Below are positions 22,854 through 33,039 of a stretch of DNA of 64,000 bases, piece after piece. Numbering within the stretch: the first letter of the stretch is position 1; every line of letters begins with the position of its first letter. Both the position numbers and the translations under genes were made by a program. The notes below the pieces were generated by a model. That model made no database searches. It worked only from the letters and a program-made list of their open reading frames with translations, and was not told the DNA's origin. Source of the stretch: Liopterus haemorrhoidalis (Eukaryota > Arthropoda > Insecta > Coleoptera > Dytiscidae); the NCBI GenBank assembly GCA_963971575.1, contig OZ020616.1:5352924-5416923 (forward strand), in the 5' to 3' direction.

Positions 22854-23344
22854 GGAACTTTAATGTAAGTGTTACATATTAGGCTCATTATTAACTGAGT
22901 GTTTCTCCTTATCCATTTTTTAGAGGCGGCTGAGTTTGTAGCCAGATTAACTGTTTTTAGATTATGCTACCTGTCTGATGCCGGTAACGCACGCCCGTCT
23001 CCCAGATGTCACTGGCAGACGTACAAATCATTTACCAGCATGGACCAGACTAGAGGTCCGACCTGTTGCACACAGCAATCACAACTGTTGCTGCATATAC
23101 CTGGCTTCAAGCATTATCAGATTTTGTCAGACCTGCTGCCAGATTTGAGAGAGTTAAACCTTCTTTAGGCCCTTTGTCACTTTAAGCTTCGAATTTTCAT
23201 AACTAGAAAGTTATGTAAACTCGAAACATTATAATAAGGTAACATAATTACATTAAGTTAAATGTATGAATACTGTTACAAGTTACTTTTAGCCAGAGAT
23301 TTTAATGATACGTTAAGCAGCATATCTAAATATTTCTAGGATTG
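22854..23344. other. no recognisable gene
   Basis: Contains a methionine-initiated 89-codon frame at 22899-23168 (near-average GC) with no motif I recognise. Confidence 0.35.
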
Positions 23345-23565
23345 TGGAAATTTTTTAGTTAAATTGGGGGGGGGGGGCAGGAAATATTTGAAATACTTTT
23401 TTATCGTTTACACATGGAAATACAAGTGATGATCTAAAAAAAAAGGTCTTCCCTTCTATAATAAATTTTTCTCCAAATAATTCTGAGTGGGCCAACTGGG
23501 AGCCAGAGCAATTTTTGGAGGGGGTCCCCCATACCCCCGCTAGCGCCGCTACTTTTGTAAAACAA
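23345..23565 (-). repeat. possible hAT-like G-rich repeat
   Basis: The minus strand begins GTAGCGGCGCTAGCGGGGGT and ends in a G12/C12 tract, with an internal 'aagaccttttttttta' motif also found in the hAT elements at 46085 and 61815. No TSD could be fixed. Confidence 0.4.
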
Positions 23566-24195
23566 TGCAAAATCTATTATCTGTCTCATTTTGTAATACG
23601 GAACTAACAGGAAAAGTTCATTTTTTATGTTGTATATTGACAATACATTTATAATATTATCATAGTATTGGTTCACACGGATACGCCAAAGTCTGTTTAC
23701 ACCACAACAGTCACTAAAGTAACCAGATCTAGTTTCGTATTACAAATTGAGATAGATTATACATTACTATTTTAAAAATTGTTGTTGTGGTCAAAAATGA
23801 TTGAATAGACCGGTTTCGTTTACTGTATTATCTTCTTCAGTAAATCAATCTATATATTATATGAAATAATCTTCATGTTTTTTTTTTTTTTTTTCATTTT
23901 TCTGGTCTTTGCTTCTTCGCCAATTGGCCAGGGAAATTCTTATTACTATTATTATTATTATTATAATTAATTCTTCATGGTTATTATATGATATATTTTA
24001 AAAATTCTTCGTGAAATAAATTATATTAAATTCCGGCGCGCACACAAAAAATTTGTACAAGTCAGTTCAATTCGCAAAAAAAAAAATATCCAAAAATAGA
24101 ATACAGAAGGGTTGGCTTATATATTAATTTAAATTCATCATTATTTGATTTTGAGATAAAATAAAGTGATTTTTATTTTCAGTTATTTAGTTTTT

Positions 24196-24226
24196 CTTAG
24201 TTAGTTAGTTGAAATTTTTGGCGCAC
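24196..24226 (-). repeat. LINE 3' terminus fragment
   Basis: The minus strand reads GCTGTGCGCCAAAAATTTCA followed by ACTAACTAACTAA. This is the same 3' end as the LINE at 60818-61726 (GCTGTGCGCCAAAATTTTTAACTAATTAACTAAC). Confidence 0.6.
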
Positions 24227-24369
24227 AGCAATTAGTTTTTCTAAAACAAATACCTTTGACACTACAGCTATTGAACAAATTTAAATGTTGCTTTAAACAA
24301 TTAGTTTTTCTTAAAAATAAATCTTGTTTATTTGTTTATATATTTTTTTAGAAAATGGCAAGTAAAAAT

Positions 24370-24856
24370 CAGGGCTTCGAACCGGAACTGAACCGAAAAC
24401 CGAAAACCGAAAAAACCCGTTATTTTCGTCGGAACGAAAACCGGAACTGAACCGAAAAAAAATATCGGTTTATTTCGGTTCAGATAATGTTTATGTGCAG
24501 AAAAAAATCGTAATTCGTAACTTTTTAACTGATAAGTAAAAAAAAATGCGCTACTATTATTTCTGAAGAGGGGGGTTGAACGACCAGAACCTCCCCCCCC
24601 TTGGCAGCGATCTTGGTATGATTATCACAGAATAAGGAATAAAATGTTCTTCTAAAGTATAGTAGAAAATAAATTTCTAATACAAATAAAAGCATTTAAA
24701 AATTTATCACTCGGCTCGGAACTGAACCGAAAACCGAAAACCGAAAAAAACCGTTATTTTTGCCGGAACGAAAACCGGAACCGAACCGATATATATATAT
24801 ATTTAATTGAACCGGAACGAAAACCGAAACGAAAAAAATAAGGGTTCGAAGCCCTG
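24370..24856. mobile_element. hAT non-autonomous element with ACCGAA repeats
   Basis: 487 bp. Inverted ends CAGGGCTTCGAACC, with a perfect 8-bp TSD GTAAAAAT (24362-24369, 24857-24864). Both sub-terminal regions are built from reiterated GAACCGAAAACCG-type hexamers. Non-coding. Confidence 0.92.
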
Positions 24857-25119
24857 GTAAAAATGGACACAATCATTTAAATAAACAACCTCAAATGAAT
24901 TAAATAATAAACTTATGATGAAAAACTAAACGAGATGGGATATGTAAGCACCGCCTTCATCAATACAGATTATTTTGTTAATTGATGTAAATAATTAATT
25001 GCAAAATCTTTAAACTTGCTGAATTGTCAAAAGTAACTGTAAAAAACAGTTTTTATTTTTGATCGATTGTCTCTAACATGCTTTATGTTGCTGTCTTTCT
25101 CTTCCACTGCTTACTATAC

Positions 25120-25120
<1 letters not shown>

Positions 25121-25173
<53 letters not shown>
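25121..25173. repeat. (TA)n microsatellite
   Basis: About 26 TA dinucleotides followed by a T tract, just outside the tRNA cluster. Confidence 0.95.
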
Positions 25174-25181
<8 letters not shown>

Positions 25182-25230
25182 TTTATTCACGTGTTATGTA
25201 TGTTTATGAATAAATAAAAATATACACCTT

Positions 25231-25302
25231 GGTTCCATCCAGGATCGAACTGGAGACCTTCTGCGTGTAAAGCAGACGTGATAACCGCTACACTATGGAA
25301 CC
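25231..25302 (-). tRNA. tRNA-Val (anticodon TAC)
   Basis: Sequence identical to the gene at 20863-20934: full cloverleaf, TAC anticodon, intact A and B boxes. A T5 run follows about a dozen nt downstream on the minus strand. It is the left-most of three copies spaced 424-426 bp apart. Confidence 0.95.
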
Positions 25303-25654
25303 CGTTGACTACAGTAGCCAACTACCACGTACACTGCAACTTTCTTTATTTATGAGTCATAAGTTTCACAAGACAGTTTGAATTTAAAGCAATATATTTA
25401 AAATATGCCTTAAATATCAACCTATTGTCTTTGTATAATTTTTGAATGAAAAATAGGATATTTAAGATCAGAATATGGTATATGTTAAATGATAAAAAAT
25501 CATTCGACCTTGGAAGTTTACAGTGCTGTTAAAGTTATGTTCGAAATAACACCATTAGTCCATTCTGAAATTATAAGAATTTAAATAGGTTCCAATAATT
25601 TAGTTTATTATTCTGTTTTTTGTTCCATTATCCCTTTTATTTTGAAAAAAATAT

Positions 25655-25726
25655 GGTTCCATCCAGGATCGAACTGGAGACCTTCTGCGTGTAAAGCAGA
25701 CGTGATAACCGCTACACTATGGAACC
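25655..25726 (-). tRNA. tRNA-Val (anticodon TAC)
   Basis: Identical 72-nt tRNA-Val(TAC). It is followed on the minus strand by ATATTTTTTT, a Pol III terminator. Middle copy of the tandem trio. Confidence 0.95.
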
Positions 25727-26080
25727 CGTTGCTTTTTATAATACTTTCTATTTTCTTCTAAAATATAGTGAACTCTTGCCAAGCGAAGTGTTGAGTTGAT
25801 GAATTTACAAAAACATGATTACTTTAACAAATTATAAAACTTCAAGGTCAATATGTGGTGTATATTTTATTTTTTTAATATGTATCATGTAGTGAACTTG
25901 AAACATTGCAGCTCCATCAAAGTGAGGAACTCTCTTCAGAATAACCTTATAAGTTGATATTCTAGGAACGACTCATATTAGACTGATTAATACTATTTGA
26001 ATTGTGAATTTTTACGTATTTCAGGGTTACGTAAGTATTTAGTAAGAGAAAAGGCGAATTTATATTTAAAAAAATAAATT

Positions 26081-26152
26081 GGTTCCATCCAGGATCGAAC
26101 TGGAGACCTTCTGCGTGTAAAGCAGACGTGATAACCGCTACACTATGGAACC
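26081..26152 (-). tRNA. tRNA-Val (anticodon TAC)
   Basis: Identical 72-nt tRNA-Val(TAC) with a T7 terminator close downstream (AATTTATTTTTTT). Its upstream side (26153-26215) shares 'ctactttcat' and neighbouring sequence with that of the copy at 20863, which suggests they belong to the same duplication. Confidence 0.95.
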
Positions 26153-26720
26153 AGTTGCAGAATTACTTACAAATTTTACTTTCGCTGTCGAGAGTGCTCT
26201 ACTTTCATAATATGCAACACACTCTACAGATTACAGTTATATATAATTCCAATTACGCGTCAAGAAGGTAAGGTTTTAAGTAGGGTTTATAAGTTGATAT
26301 TTTGATAGTTATCCACTTTTTTAAGCTCCTGAACACAACAGCCGTTTGAGTTGCTCGTGTCTTTCTGTCTATATATTTATTTTGTACACTCATATACATA
26401 TTATCCATTTAGGATGTATCCTCAGTTGAGTAGGCCATGATATTTTTTTTCTTAAATTGGTTAGTAAAAAATTATTCAAATTAATTATATATTGTTAATA
26501 AATATTTATGATAGAAGGTTACATGAATTATATTTTAGAATTAAAATTTTTAAAACTATATGATTTTATTTTTTTTTTGGAAATTATTTTATTTTATTTT
26601 CACATATCTAGTTATATTTCGTGGCTACCAACGAAAATGTTACTCTTACATGGCCTACTCAGGTGAGAAAATATCCTGAATGAATTTTATATAGAGTTTA
26701 TATAATTTAAAAATTGATTT
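26153..26720. other. no recognisable feature
   Basis: AT-rich spacer between the tRNA cluster and Rep1 copy B. Confidence 0.5.
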
Positions 26721-27827
26721 CAGGGTTTCGCAGGTATATAATAAGTGGAGGCGGCTTGCTGAGTGTGTAGGACAAATTGTGCTTTGTAGTAATCACAGCA
26801 AAATGAACGATATTTTTAAAATAATTTATCGTCTGTTAATCTAATAGCTTTCAAAACAAATTTTATGTTAAAATATTTTTTTTTGTTAAGTTTAATTTGA
26901 ATGTCTTATACCATTATTTAGGTTTCTAAATATGTGTAGTATTTTTTTTATATATAGCAAGGTTCATTAAGATTTTGAAAATTGCGTCTATGGCTTCTAT
27001 TGGTTGTTTTAAGTCGTATGGTTTCGTATACATGACAACTGGTTATTAAATTTACGCTCTTAAAAATTAAATGCAACATTTGCCAAAATATAACCAGAAT
27101 TTTGACAAAATAATTTAAACAAAATAATTTAAACAAAATAAAAATGGAAAAAAACTAAAAAATAAAATTGTCTCCTCTGCCCGGGAACGAACCCTAACTT
27201 GCTGCGTAGCAAGCTAATCATTAGACCAGGATACGCCTTCTAGTATAGTGTGTTACACAACTATAACTTTTGTACATCTTCAACCAAAAAACACAAAAAA
27301 TGCGTTATTTTCCGAAAACATAATATGACCAAAAATTCCTGATGTACTATTCCGGTTCACACCAATGTACATTACTTAGAATTTTTTCAGATTTTTAGTT
27401 TAATCTGCGCTAGAGGGTGTGGGATAATTTTTTTTTTCACAATTTTGGCAAAAATCGCATCAAAATAATTTATTTTGCAAAAATAAAATTTTGAGCGTTA
27501 ATCCACGTACTAAGGGCTTTCATTTGATAACCTACTCAGAATTTTAAAAAAATATTTTTTTTCCTGATGATTACATATTTGTTTATATTTTTAGGGGGAT
27601 ATGTTTTTTAGATGCTTTAGTATTTTTCCTATGTGCGGGTCAAAGAGTTGTATAAGCATAACAAATTACAACTCTTTAGGTTTAGCCGTTTGACTACAAT
27701 TTTTACCGAACAGACAGATAGAAAGACAGACAGACAGACACATAGACAGACAGACAGACACATAGACAGACAGACGACAAAATGATGGTATAAGGGTTTT
27801 TCGGTCATACCTACAAAACCCTAAAAA
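26721..27827 (-). repeat. Rep1 dispersed repeat, copy B
   Basis: Full-length (about 1.1 kb) copy from CAGGGTTTCGCAGGTATA to CATACCTACAAAACCCTAAA. The tRNA-like module lies near 27172-27240 on the minus strand (GGTCTAATGATTAGCTTG ... GGTTCGTTCCCGG). A GACA microsatellite is present at 27715-27775. Confidence 0.8.
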
Positions 27828-28040
27828 TGGACACTTGACTCAATTTAAATGTTTTCTAATTATAATATAGGAGGAATGGATAGATTTTCAAAAAAAAGTA
27901 CAAAATAACTGCGTGTCTATAAAAGTGTTCATTTGAAACTCTTGAAACGCCAGTTGCAATAAGTTTTACAGTGGTGACTTCAATGATCGAGCAAGACAGT
28001 AAAAAAATGGGTAATTTTTATTTTTTTTAGCGTCTGCATA

Positions 28041-28415
28041 AAAGCCTTATCACACTAGAGTTATTATTCAAGTCTAAACTTGGAAAATTAAAGTCTTTGC
28101 ATTCGAATCGAAGTCTTGTGATAGTATGAAGAAAAAACCTAGGTTTTGAAGACCAGGCAAATGAAACAGGATACAATCTCTCGGTCTTTTTACCCAGGTC
28201 TTACAGCTGACGCGTCTTTGTCTTTTGTTTATGTCAAAATATAACTGTCAACTGTCATAATTTCACGATGTGCGCATGGGTAAACAAACGATTTCCAAGT
28301 CTTTCTAAACTAATATTCAAATACCGTGTGATATGTCAAGACCTGAAGACTTGGATCCTGAAAAAAAAAACTACAAAAATAAGACTTGGATAGCGTTCTA
28401 GTGTGATACGCCTTT
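28041..28415. mobile_element. MITE with CTTATCACACTAGA ends
   Basis: 375 bp with inverted ends AAAGCCTTATCACACTAGAG and AAAGGCGTATCACACTAGAA (reverse complement) and TA on each side. Sub-terminal CAAGTCT motifs are repeated in both halves. Non-coding. Confidence 0.7.
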
Positions 28416-29259
28416 TAGGATGCATAAGTAAATAATTACATATACGGAATAGATTATCTGATTTAAATCTTAAGGGTAGTTAAGCAATAATATGCATATA
28501 TGCAATATTGCAATAATAAAACAATAAATAAATTTTAGAAACAGGGTTTTCCTGAATATGATATATAAGTTATTAAACCGGAATTCTAAAATATTTTGTA
28601 ATCTATTTCATTATAAACCCATAAATATATGATTTACGATCACAAAGACCAGCCTACTTGCATTGTCTGTATATATCCTACTTTTTTCTAAATCTGTAAC
28701 AAAGCCATTACCTGGCACAAGGTTAAAATTGCAATAAAACAGTTCTAACAAGAATGAGTAGTTAGTTTAGTAACATTTAATTATTTATGCATTGCATATA
28801 GGTATGAAGTCACCTAATTGACATTATATAAATCTAATGGTAATACGTGAGTTATGAGACATACGGTAGCATAATTGACACCCCCATACTCTACAAATGT
28901 CGCACTTATTTTTATTAAATGCCTACTTATACATTTTACGACATACTTAGGCTTAGAAGCCTTTTAAAAATTTTGATATACAATAGATATTTGTTATAAA
29001 TTGTTGTGAAGTTATGGTAAGCAGTTAATTTAATTATTTTTAGTAATTGTGAATATAAATCTTTGTTTGAAATGTTTTAACTATGCAGTTCTAGAATGAT
29101 ATTTCTTGTGGCATAGCTAGGGGAGCGGCAAGGGGAAGATATATGATGCCCCATACTCCAGTGTATTAAGGTGTGCTTTCTAGTCGCATGGTCTTTCGAA
29201 ATACTTTTTTTTGTCACTCGTTTTTCGAAATAACTTTTTTCTTTCTATTTCGCTTGTTG
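28416..29259. other. no recognisable gene
   Basis: AT-rich sequence without a supportable feature. Confidence 0.45.
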
Positions 29260-29261
29260 TA

Positions 29262-30443
29262 CAAGGTGTCTCAAAAGAAATTTTATATTTATTTAGCTTA
29301 CTACGTGAACGCAACGTATCCGAGGGGCGCGGGGGTTATGTCAATCACTAGCCTGGCTCTGGGGAATTCAGTCGCTATGGAGCGTTTCTCGGGAACAGAC
29401 CGCGCGTTATGCGTGCGAGAGTTTTACAAAAACGGTGATTCGGCGACTGTAGCGCGTAGAAAATTCTGCAGTATTCGAGGTTTTCGTCACTTAAATGATG
29501 CGCCAAGCATTCCTCTCATTCGACATTGGGTTAAAAAGTTTGAAGAGACTGGTACAACGCTGGATAAATCAAAATCCGGGCGAAATAGGTCATCAAGAAC
29601 GGTTGAAAACGTGGAGAATGTTAATCAGTCTGTTCGTGACGACCCGAATCTTTCAATTCGGAAGCGCGCAAGTGCTTTAAATGTGCATAGATCATCATTA
29701 CATCGCATTATGCACAAAAAATGAAGTTCATTTTCATCTTAATGGCCACGTAAATAAGCAGAACTGCCGCTACTGGAGTGCAACGAATCCGAAACGCAAA
29801 CATCAGAAACCCCTACATTCGCCTAAAGTGACCGTATGGGCTGCGATGTCGGCGCGAGGAATTATCGGCCCTTACTTTTTTGAAGACGAAAGGGGGCGTG
29901 CAGTTACAGTGAATTCAGAGCGTTATGTGGAGATGTTAGACAACTTCTTGGTACCTGAACTGCAAAACTTTCCTGGCTATAACCAAAGAACATGGTTCCA
30001 ACAGGATGGAGCAACTTCACACACGTCCAATATGTCTCTGCCACGTGTTCGTGAAATTTTCTCAGGCAAATTGATCTCCCGGAGAGGTGACATAAATTGG
30101 CCTCCACGCAGTCCGGATTTAACCCCTATGGACTTTTTCCTATGGGGTTATCTTAAATCTAAAGTTTTCGCCAATAAACCGACTTCACTGGCGCATTTGA
30201 AAGAAAATATCCGTCACGAAATGGCAGCCATCCCTGAGTCCACCTGCCGAGACGTCATAAGTAATTTTACTGTTCGATTAAATGAGTGCCGAGAACGCGA
30301 GGGTCTACATTTAGACGATATTATTTTTAAGAAATAAATCCCCAAAAAATGTATTTTAATAATTAATAAACATTTTTTCTATATACGGCTTACTTTTTTT
30401 TTAATCGATCCACTAAATATAAAATGTCTTTTGAGACACCAAC
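29262..30443 (+). mobile_element. rosa-like (DD41D) Tc1/mariner element, deleted
   Basis: 1182 bp with short inverted ends (GGTGTCTCAAAAGA preceded by CAA or GTT) and TA on both sides (29260-29261, 30444-30445). It encodes two out-of-phase halves of one transposase. It interrupts the left side of Rep1 copy C, or lies directly beside it. Confidence 0.85.
29376..30337 (+). pseudogene. DD41D transposase, central deletion
   Basis: The first half (MERFSGTDRALCVREFYKNG ... IRHWVKKFEETGTTLDKSKS ... LHRIMHKK, stop at 29722) is the two-HTH DNA-binding region. The second half restarts in another phase with NEVHFHLNGHVNKQNCRYWS, then VTVWAAMSARGIIGPYFF, the second catalytic aspartate in WFQQDGATSHT and the third in WPPRSPDLTPMDFFLWGYLK. 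I count 41 residues between those aspartates (DD41D), the spacing reported for rosa-type elements. The junction near 29720 removes the region before EVHFHL, including the first catalytic aspartate, and shifts the frame. The C-terminus LHLDDIIFKK is intact. Confidence 0.85.
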
Positions 30444-30445
30444 TA

Positions 30446-30894
30446 TAAGTTATCAACATTATTAGTAAAAAAACACAAAAAATGCTTTTTTTTCCAAAAA
30501 CATAATCTGATCAAAAATTCCTGTTGTACTATTCCGGTTCACACCAATGTACATTACTTAGAATTTTTTCAGATTTTTAGTCTAAACCATCTGGGCTACA
30601 GGGTGTGGACAATTTTTTTTTTGCACAATTTTGGCAAAAATCGCTTCAAAATATTTTATTTTGCAAAAATAAAAATTTGATCGTTAATCCACGTAGCAAG
30701 GGCTATCATTTGATACCCTACTCAGAATTAAAAAAAAAAAATTTTTTTTTCGAGGAGCGCATATTTGTTTATATTTTTAGGGGGATATGTTTTTTAGAGG
30801 TTTTATATTTTTCCTATGTGCCGGTCAAAGAGTTGTATAAGCATGCCAAATTTCAACTCTCTAGCTTTAGCCGTTTGGCTACAATTTTTACCGA

Positions 30895-30948
<54 letters not shown>

Positions 30949-31000
30949 GACAAAATGACGGTATAAGGGTTTTTTGGTCATACCTACAAAACCCTAAAAA
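30446..31000 (-). repeat. Rep1 dispersed repeat, copy C (partial)
   Basis: About half of Rep1, from 'aaacacaaaaaatgc' to CATACCTACAAAACCCTAAA, with a GACA tract at 30896-30950. The part carrying the tRNA-like module is missing. The left edge abuts the DD41D element. Confidence 0.75.
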
Positions 31001-32069
31001 CAGGATTTGTCATTTTGACTTCGTTTGTTGGCAGTTTTTTATTTTATTTTATCATTTTCTTAGTGGCATTAATTGTCAAGAGTTAAAGAGATAAAGAGCT
31101 TGTCCTTGATCCATATGATCCCGTGTTAAGGTGAGCGAGTGTTGTTCCGCATGCATGTCGGGCTAGCGCGAGACCCCTGCCAGTGAAAGTCCTCCACGGC
31201 GCGCGGTGCAATACCGGAGGTACTCAGAATGTCACACAGCACGCTCCGTCATAACCAGAGTTGGGAAACACGATGAAATACACATAATTCATTCATACAC
31301 TCTGACCTTTCAAATACACTAACTTTATTATTAATTGCCCTATTAGATATTGCTAGAGAGGCTATTAAATACAAAGTAGGTTTGATCAAATAATACCAAC
31401 ACTAGCAACAAAGAAATTTATTAATAACAAGATTATTTTCCCCCTACAGCAGCCACGTACTGGGTACTGCTAAAGTCTTTCCCATTTTTGGAAGAGGTAG
31501 TCCAGTAACCTTGTCATGATTATAGGGCGAAAGTTGCATCAAGTGGGGGTAGTTAGTTTCGTTTTTTTTTCTTGTATGGGATGTGCCCGAGATGCAAAAT
31601 CCAAGTTTTCGACCTCGGCAGCCCTCCGGAACACTTTTGAATATCTCAAAAACTGCTAAATTTTCGCACTTTTTTCGGTTTCTTCCCATTTTGAACATAA
31701 AGGAGCACGTTTTCGACACACACCATTCTATGCATTTTTAAACAAGATTAAATTTGCTACAATTTGAGACCAGAATGGGATTGGTAGCCTTAATAGTTTC
31801 CGAGATACAGCTTTTCAAAATATGAAAAAACTTGAAAACTCCAAACTTGAAAATTTTATGCTAATTTTCATGTTTCATCATATACAACTGTCTTTATATC
31901 TTCAATAAGCTGTCTAACATGAGTCAGTGAAGTAAAAATTTATCCAATTTAACATTTTGAAGGAGGTGCGTGTGGGGAGGGGGAAGGGTGGGATGGATGG
32001 AGGGAAATCACTGTTCTGAAACTGAATATATTTGACACATTATATAAAATAAAAAGTGTAAAAGAAATG
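31001..32069. other. no recognisable gene; possible 3' flank of the 32-kb exons
   Basis: A GC-richer patch (31120-31260) and a 91-codon minus-strand frame (31444-31719) show no motif. This interval is downstream of the minus-strand exons at 32070-32538 and could include their 3' UTR. Confidence 0.35.
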
Positions 32070-32538
32070 TTAGTAATGTTCTTGTCTCCTCTTTGAGGGA
32101 CCAGGGCCAAGGAAATCCGCCAAACCGTCTTCATCATCGTCCTCAATCGCCTGAAATGGAAAGTTATATATTAAATATCCCAAGGTAAAATCTTGTCATG
32201 TCCTTATATAAATACAACGCACATGAAAGTTGGTAAGCATTATTAAATAGAAGTAATGGTATCTATAACATGTGGCTAAGTAGGTATTAATTATTATAAA
32301 TAATGGTAAATCTCAACAACAATACGAGTGTAACTATACCTAATGTTGTTCCTCGACTTCTTCAATATCAATATCGTCGAGCAGCCTATCCATCTCGTCG
32401 TCATCGAGGTCGTCCAAGTCGAGGGTGTTGTCGTCGACGTCTATCTTCATTTCCGGTAGATTTTCGCAAGACTGGCCATTACAGGTCCCGCAGACAACGG
32501 AACATTTCAAACGTGCTTTCCTGCAGCTGCAAGCAATC
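32070..32538 (-). CDS. 3' exons of a CXC-motif/acidic-tail protein (partial)
   Basis: Minus strand, two exon-like blocks. Block 1 (32538-32340), preceded by an acceptor TGATGCAG, reads IACSCRKARLKCSVVCGTCN then GQSCENLPEM. Its cysteine pattern is C-x-C-x6-C-x3-C-x2-C-x4-C, like the second half of a tesmin/TSO1 CXC motif. A very acidic stretch rich in DDLDDDEMDRLLDDIDIEE follows. Block 2 (32150-32070), after acceptor CATTTCAG, reads AIEDDDEDGLADFLGPGPSK, RRQEHY and stop. A GT donor (GTATAG) lies directly after block 1, but the last codon before it is TAG. So either block 1 ends the protein or a CAG-to-TAG change killed the join. Upstream exons were not found. It may be a host gene or part of a mobile gene family. 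Confidence 0.5.
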
Positions 32539-32539
32539 C

Positions 32540-33035
32540 TGCATCAATGCAAAAATGAGACACAAAAAACACAGTTACTTCAATTACAAGAAAAGAATTT
32601 AATACACAATCTTTTTTACTTGACATCACAATTATAATGAAGATTCTGTTGGCCCATGCTTGGGGGTGTATTATTAGTATACCCACTGCATGATATTTCT
32701 GCAGACCAAATATTTGAAACCGAATCCATAACAATAAACTTTATGACTGCCGACAACATTGTAAAAGTCGCTATTTCACTACATCTATTTACGTTTTTTT
32801 AATTTTTTTTTAGGAAATTAATACAAGTGCTCGCTAAAGATCTCACCATTTCGAAAAAATATATCTGTTTCTATGGTTTGGACGGTGCGGCCAGCGCTAG
32901 AGTTGAAATTTCTGAACTTGCGACACCGCGCTTGTAACACCGTGCCTACTACACCATGGTACGGGTTTTTTTTAAATAGAGCGATCCTATTGGTTGAATT
33001 TCTTGTTCACGCTTCCAACACCAGAATGAAAATGA
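32540..33035. other. no supportable exon
   Basis: This should hold upstream exons of the CXC-motif gene if it is intact. A minus-strand frame at 32619-32725 starts MDSVSNIWSAEISC but cannot be assigned. Confidence 0.35.
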
Positions 33036-33039
33036 TACA

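Noticed and set aside
22899..23168. 89-codon plus-strand open frame with balanced composition
   Set aside because: No recognisable domain, no splice structure and no similarity I can name; kept only as unexplained sequence.
29904..30107. 67-codon minus-strand open frame
   Set aside because: Antisense shadow of the DD41D transposase catalytic region.
31444..31719. 91-codon minus-strand frame as a possible 3' exon of the CXC-motif gene
   Set aside because: The exon ending at 32070 already has a stop, and the frame shows no composition or motif match to that gene.
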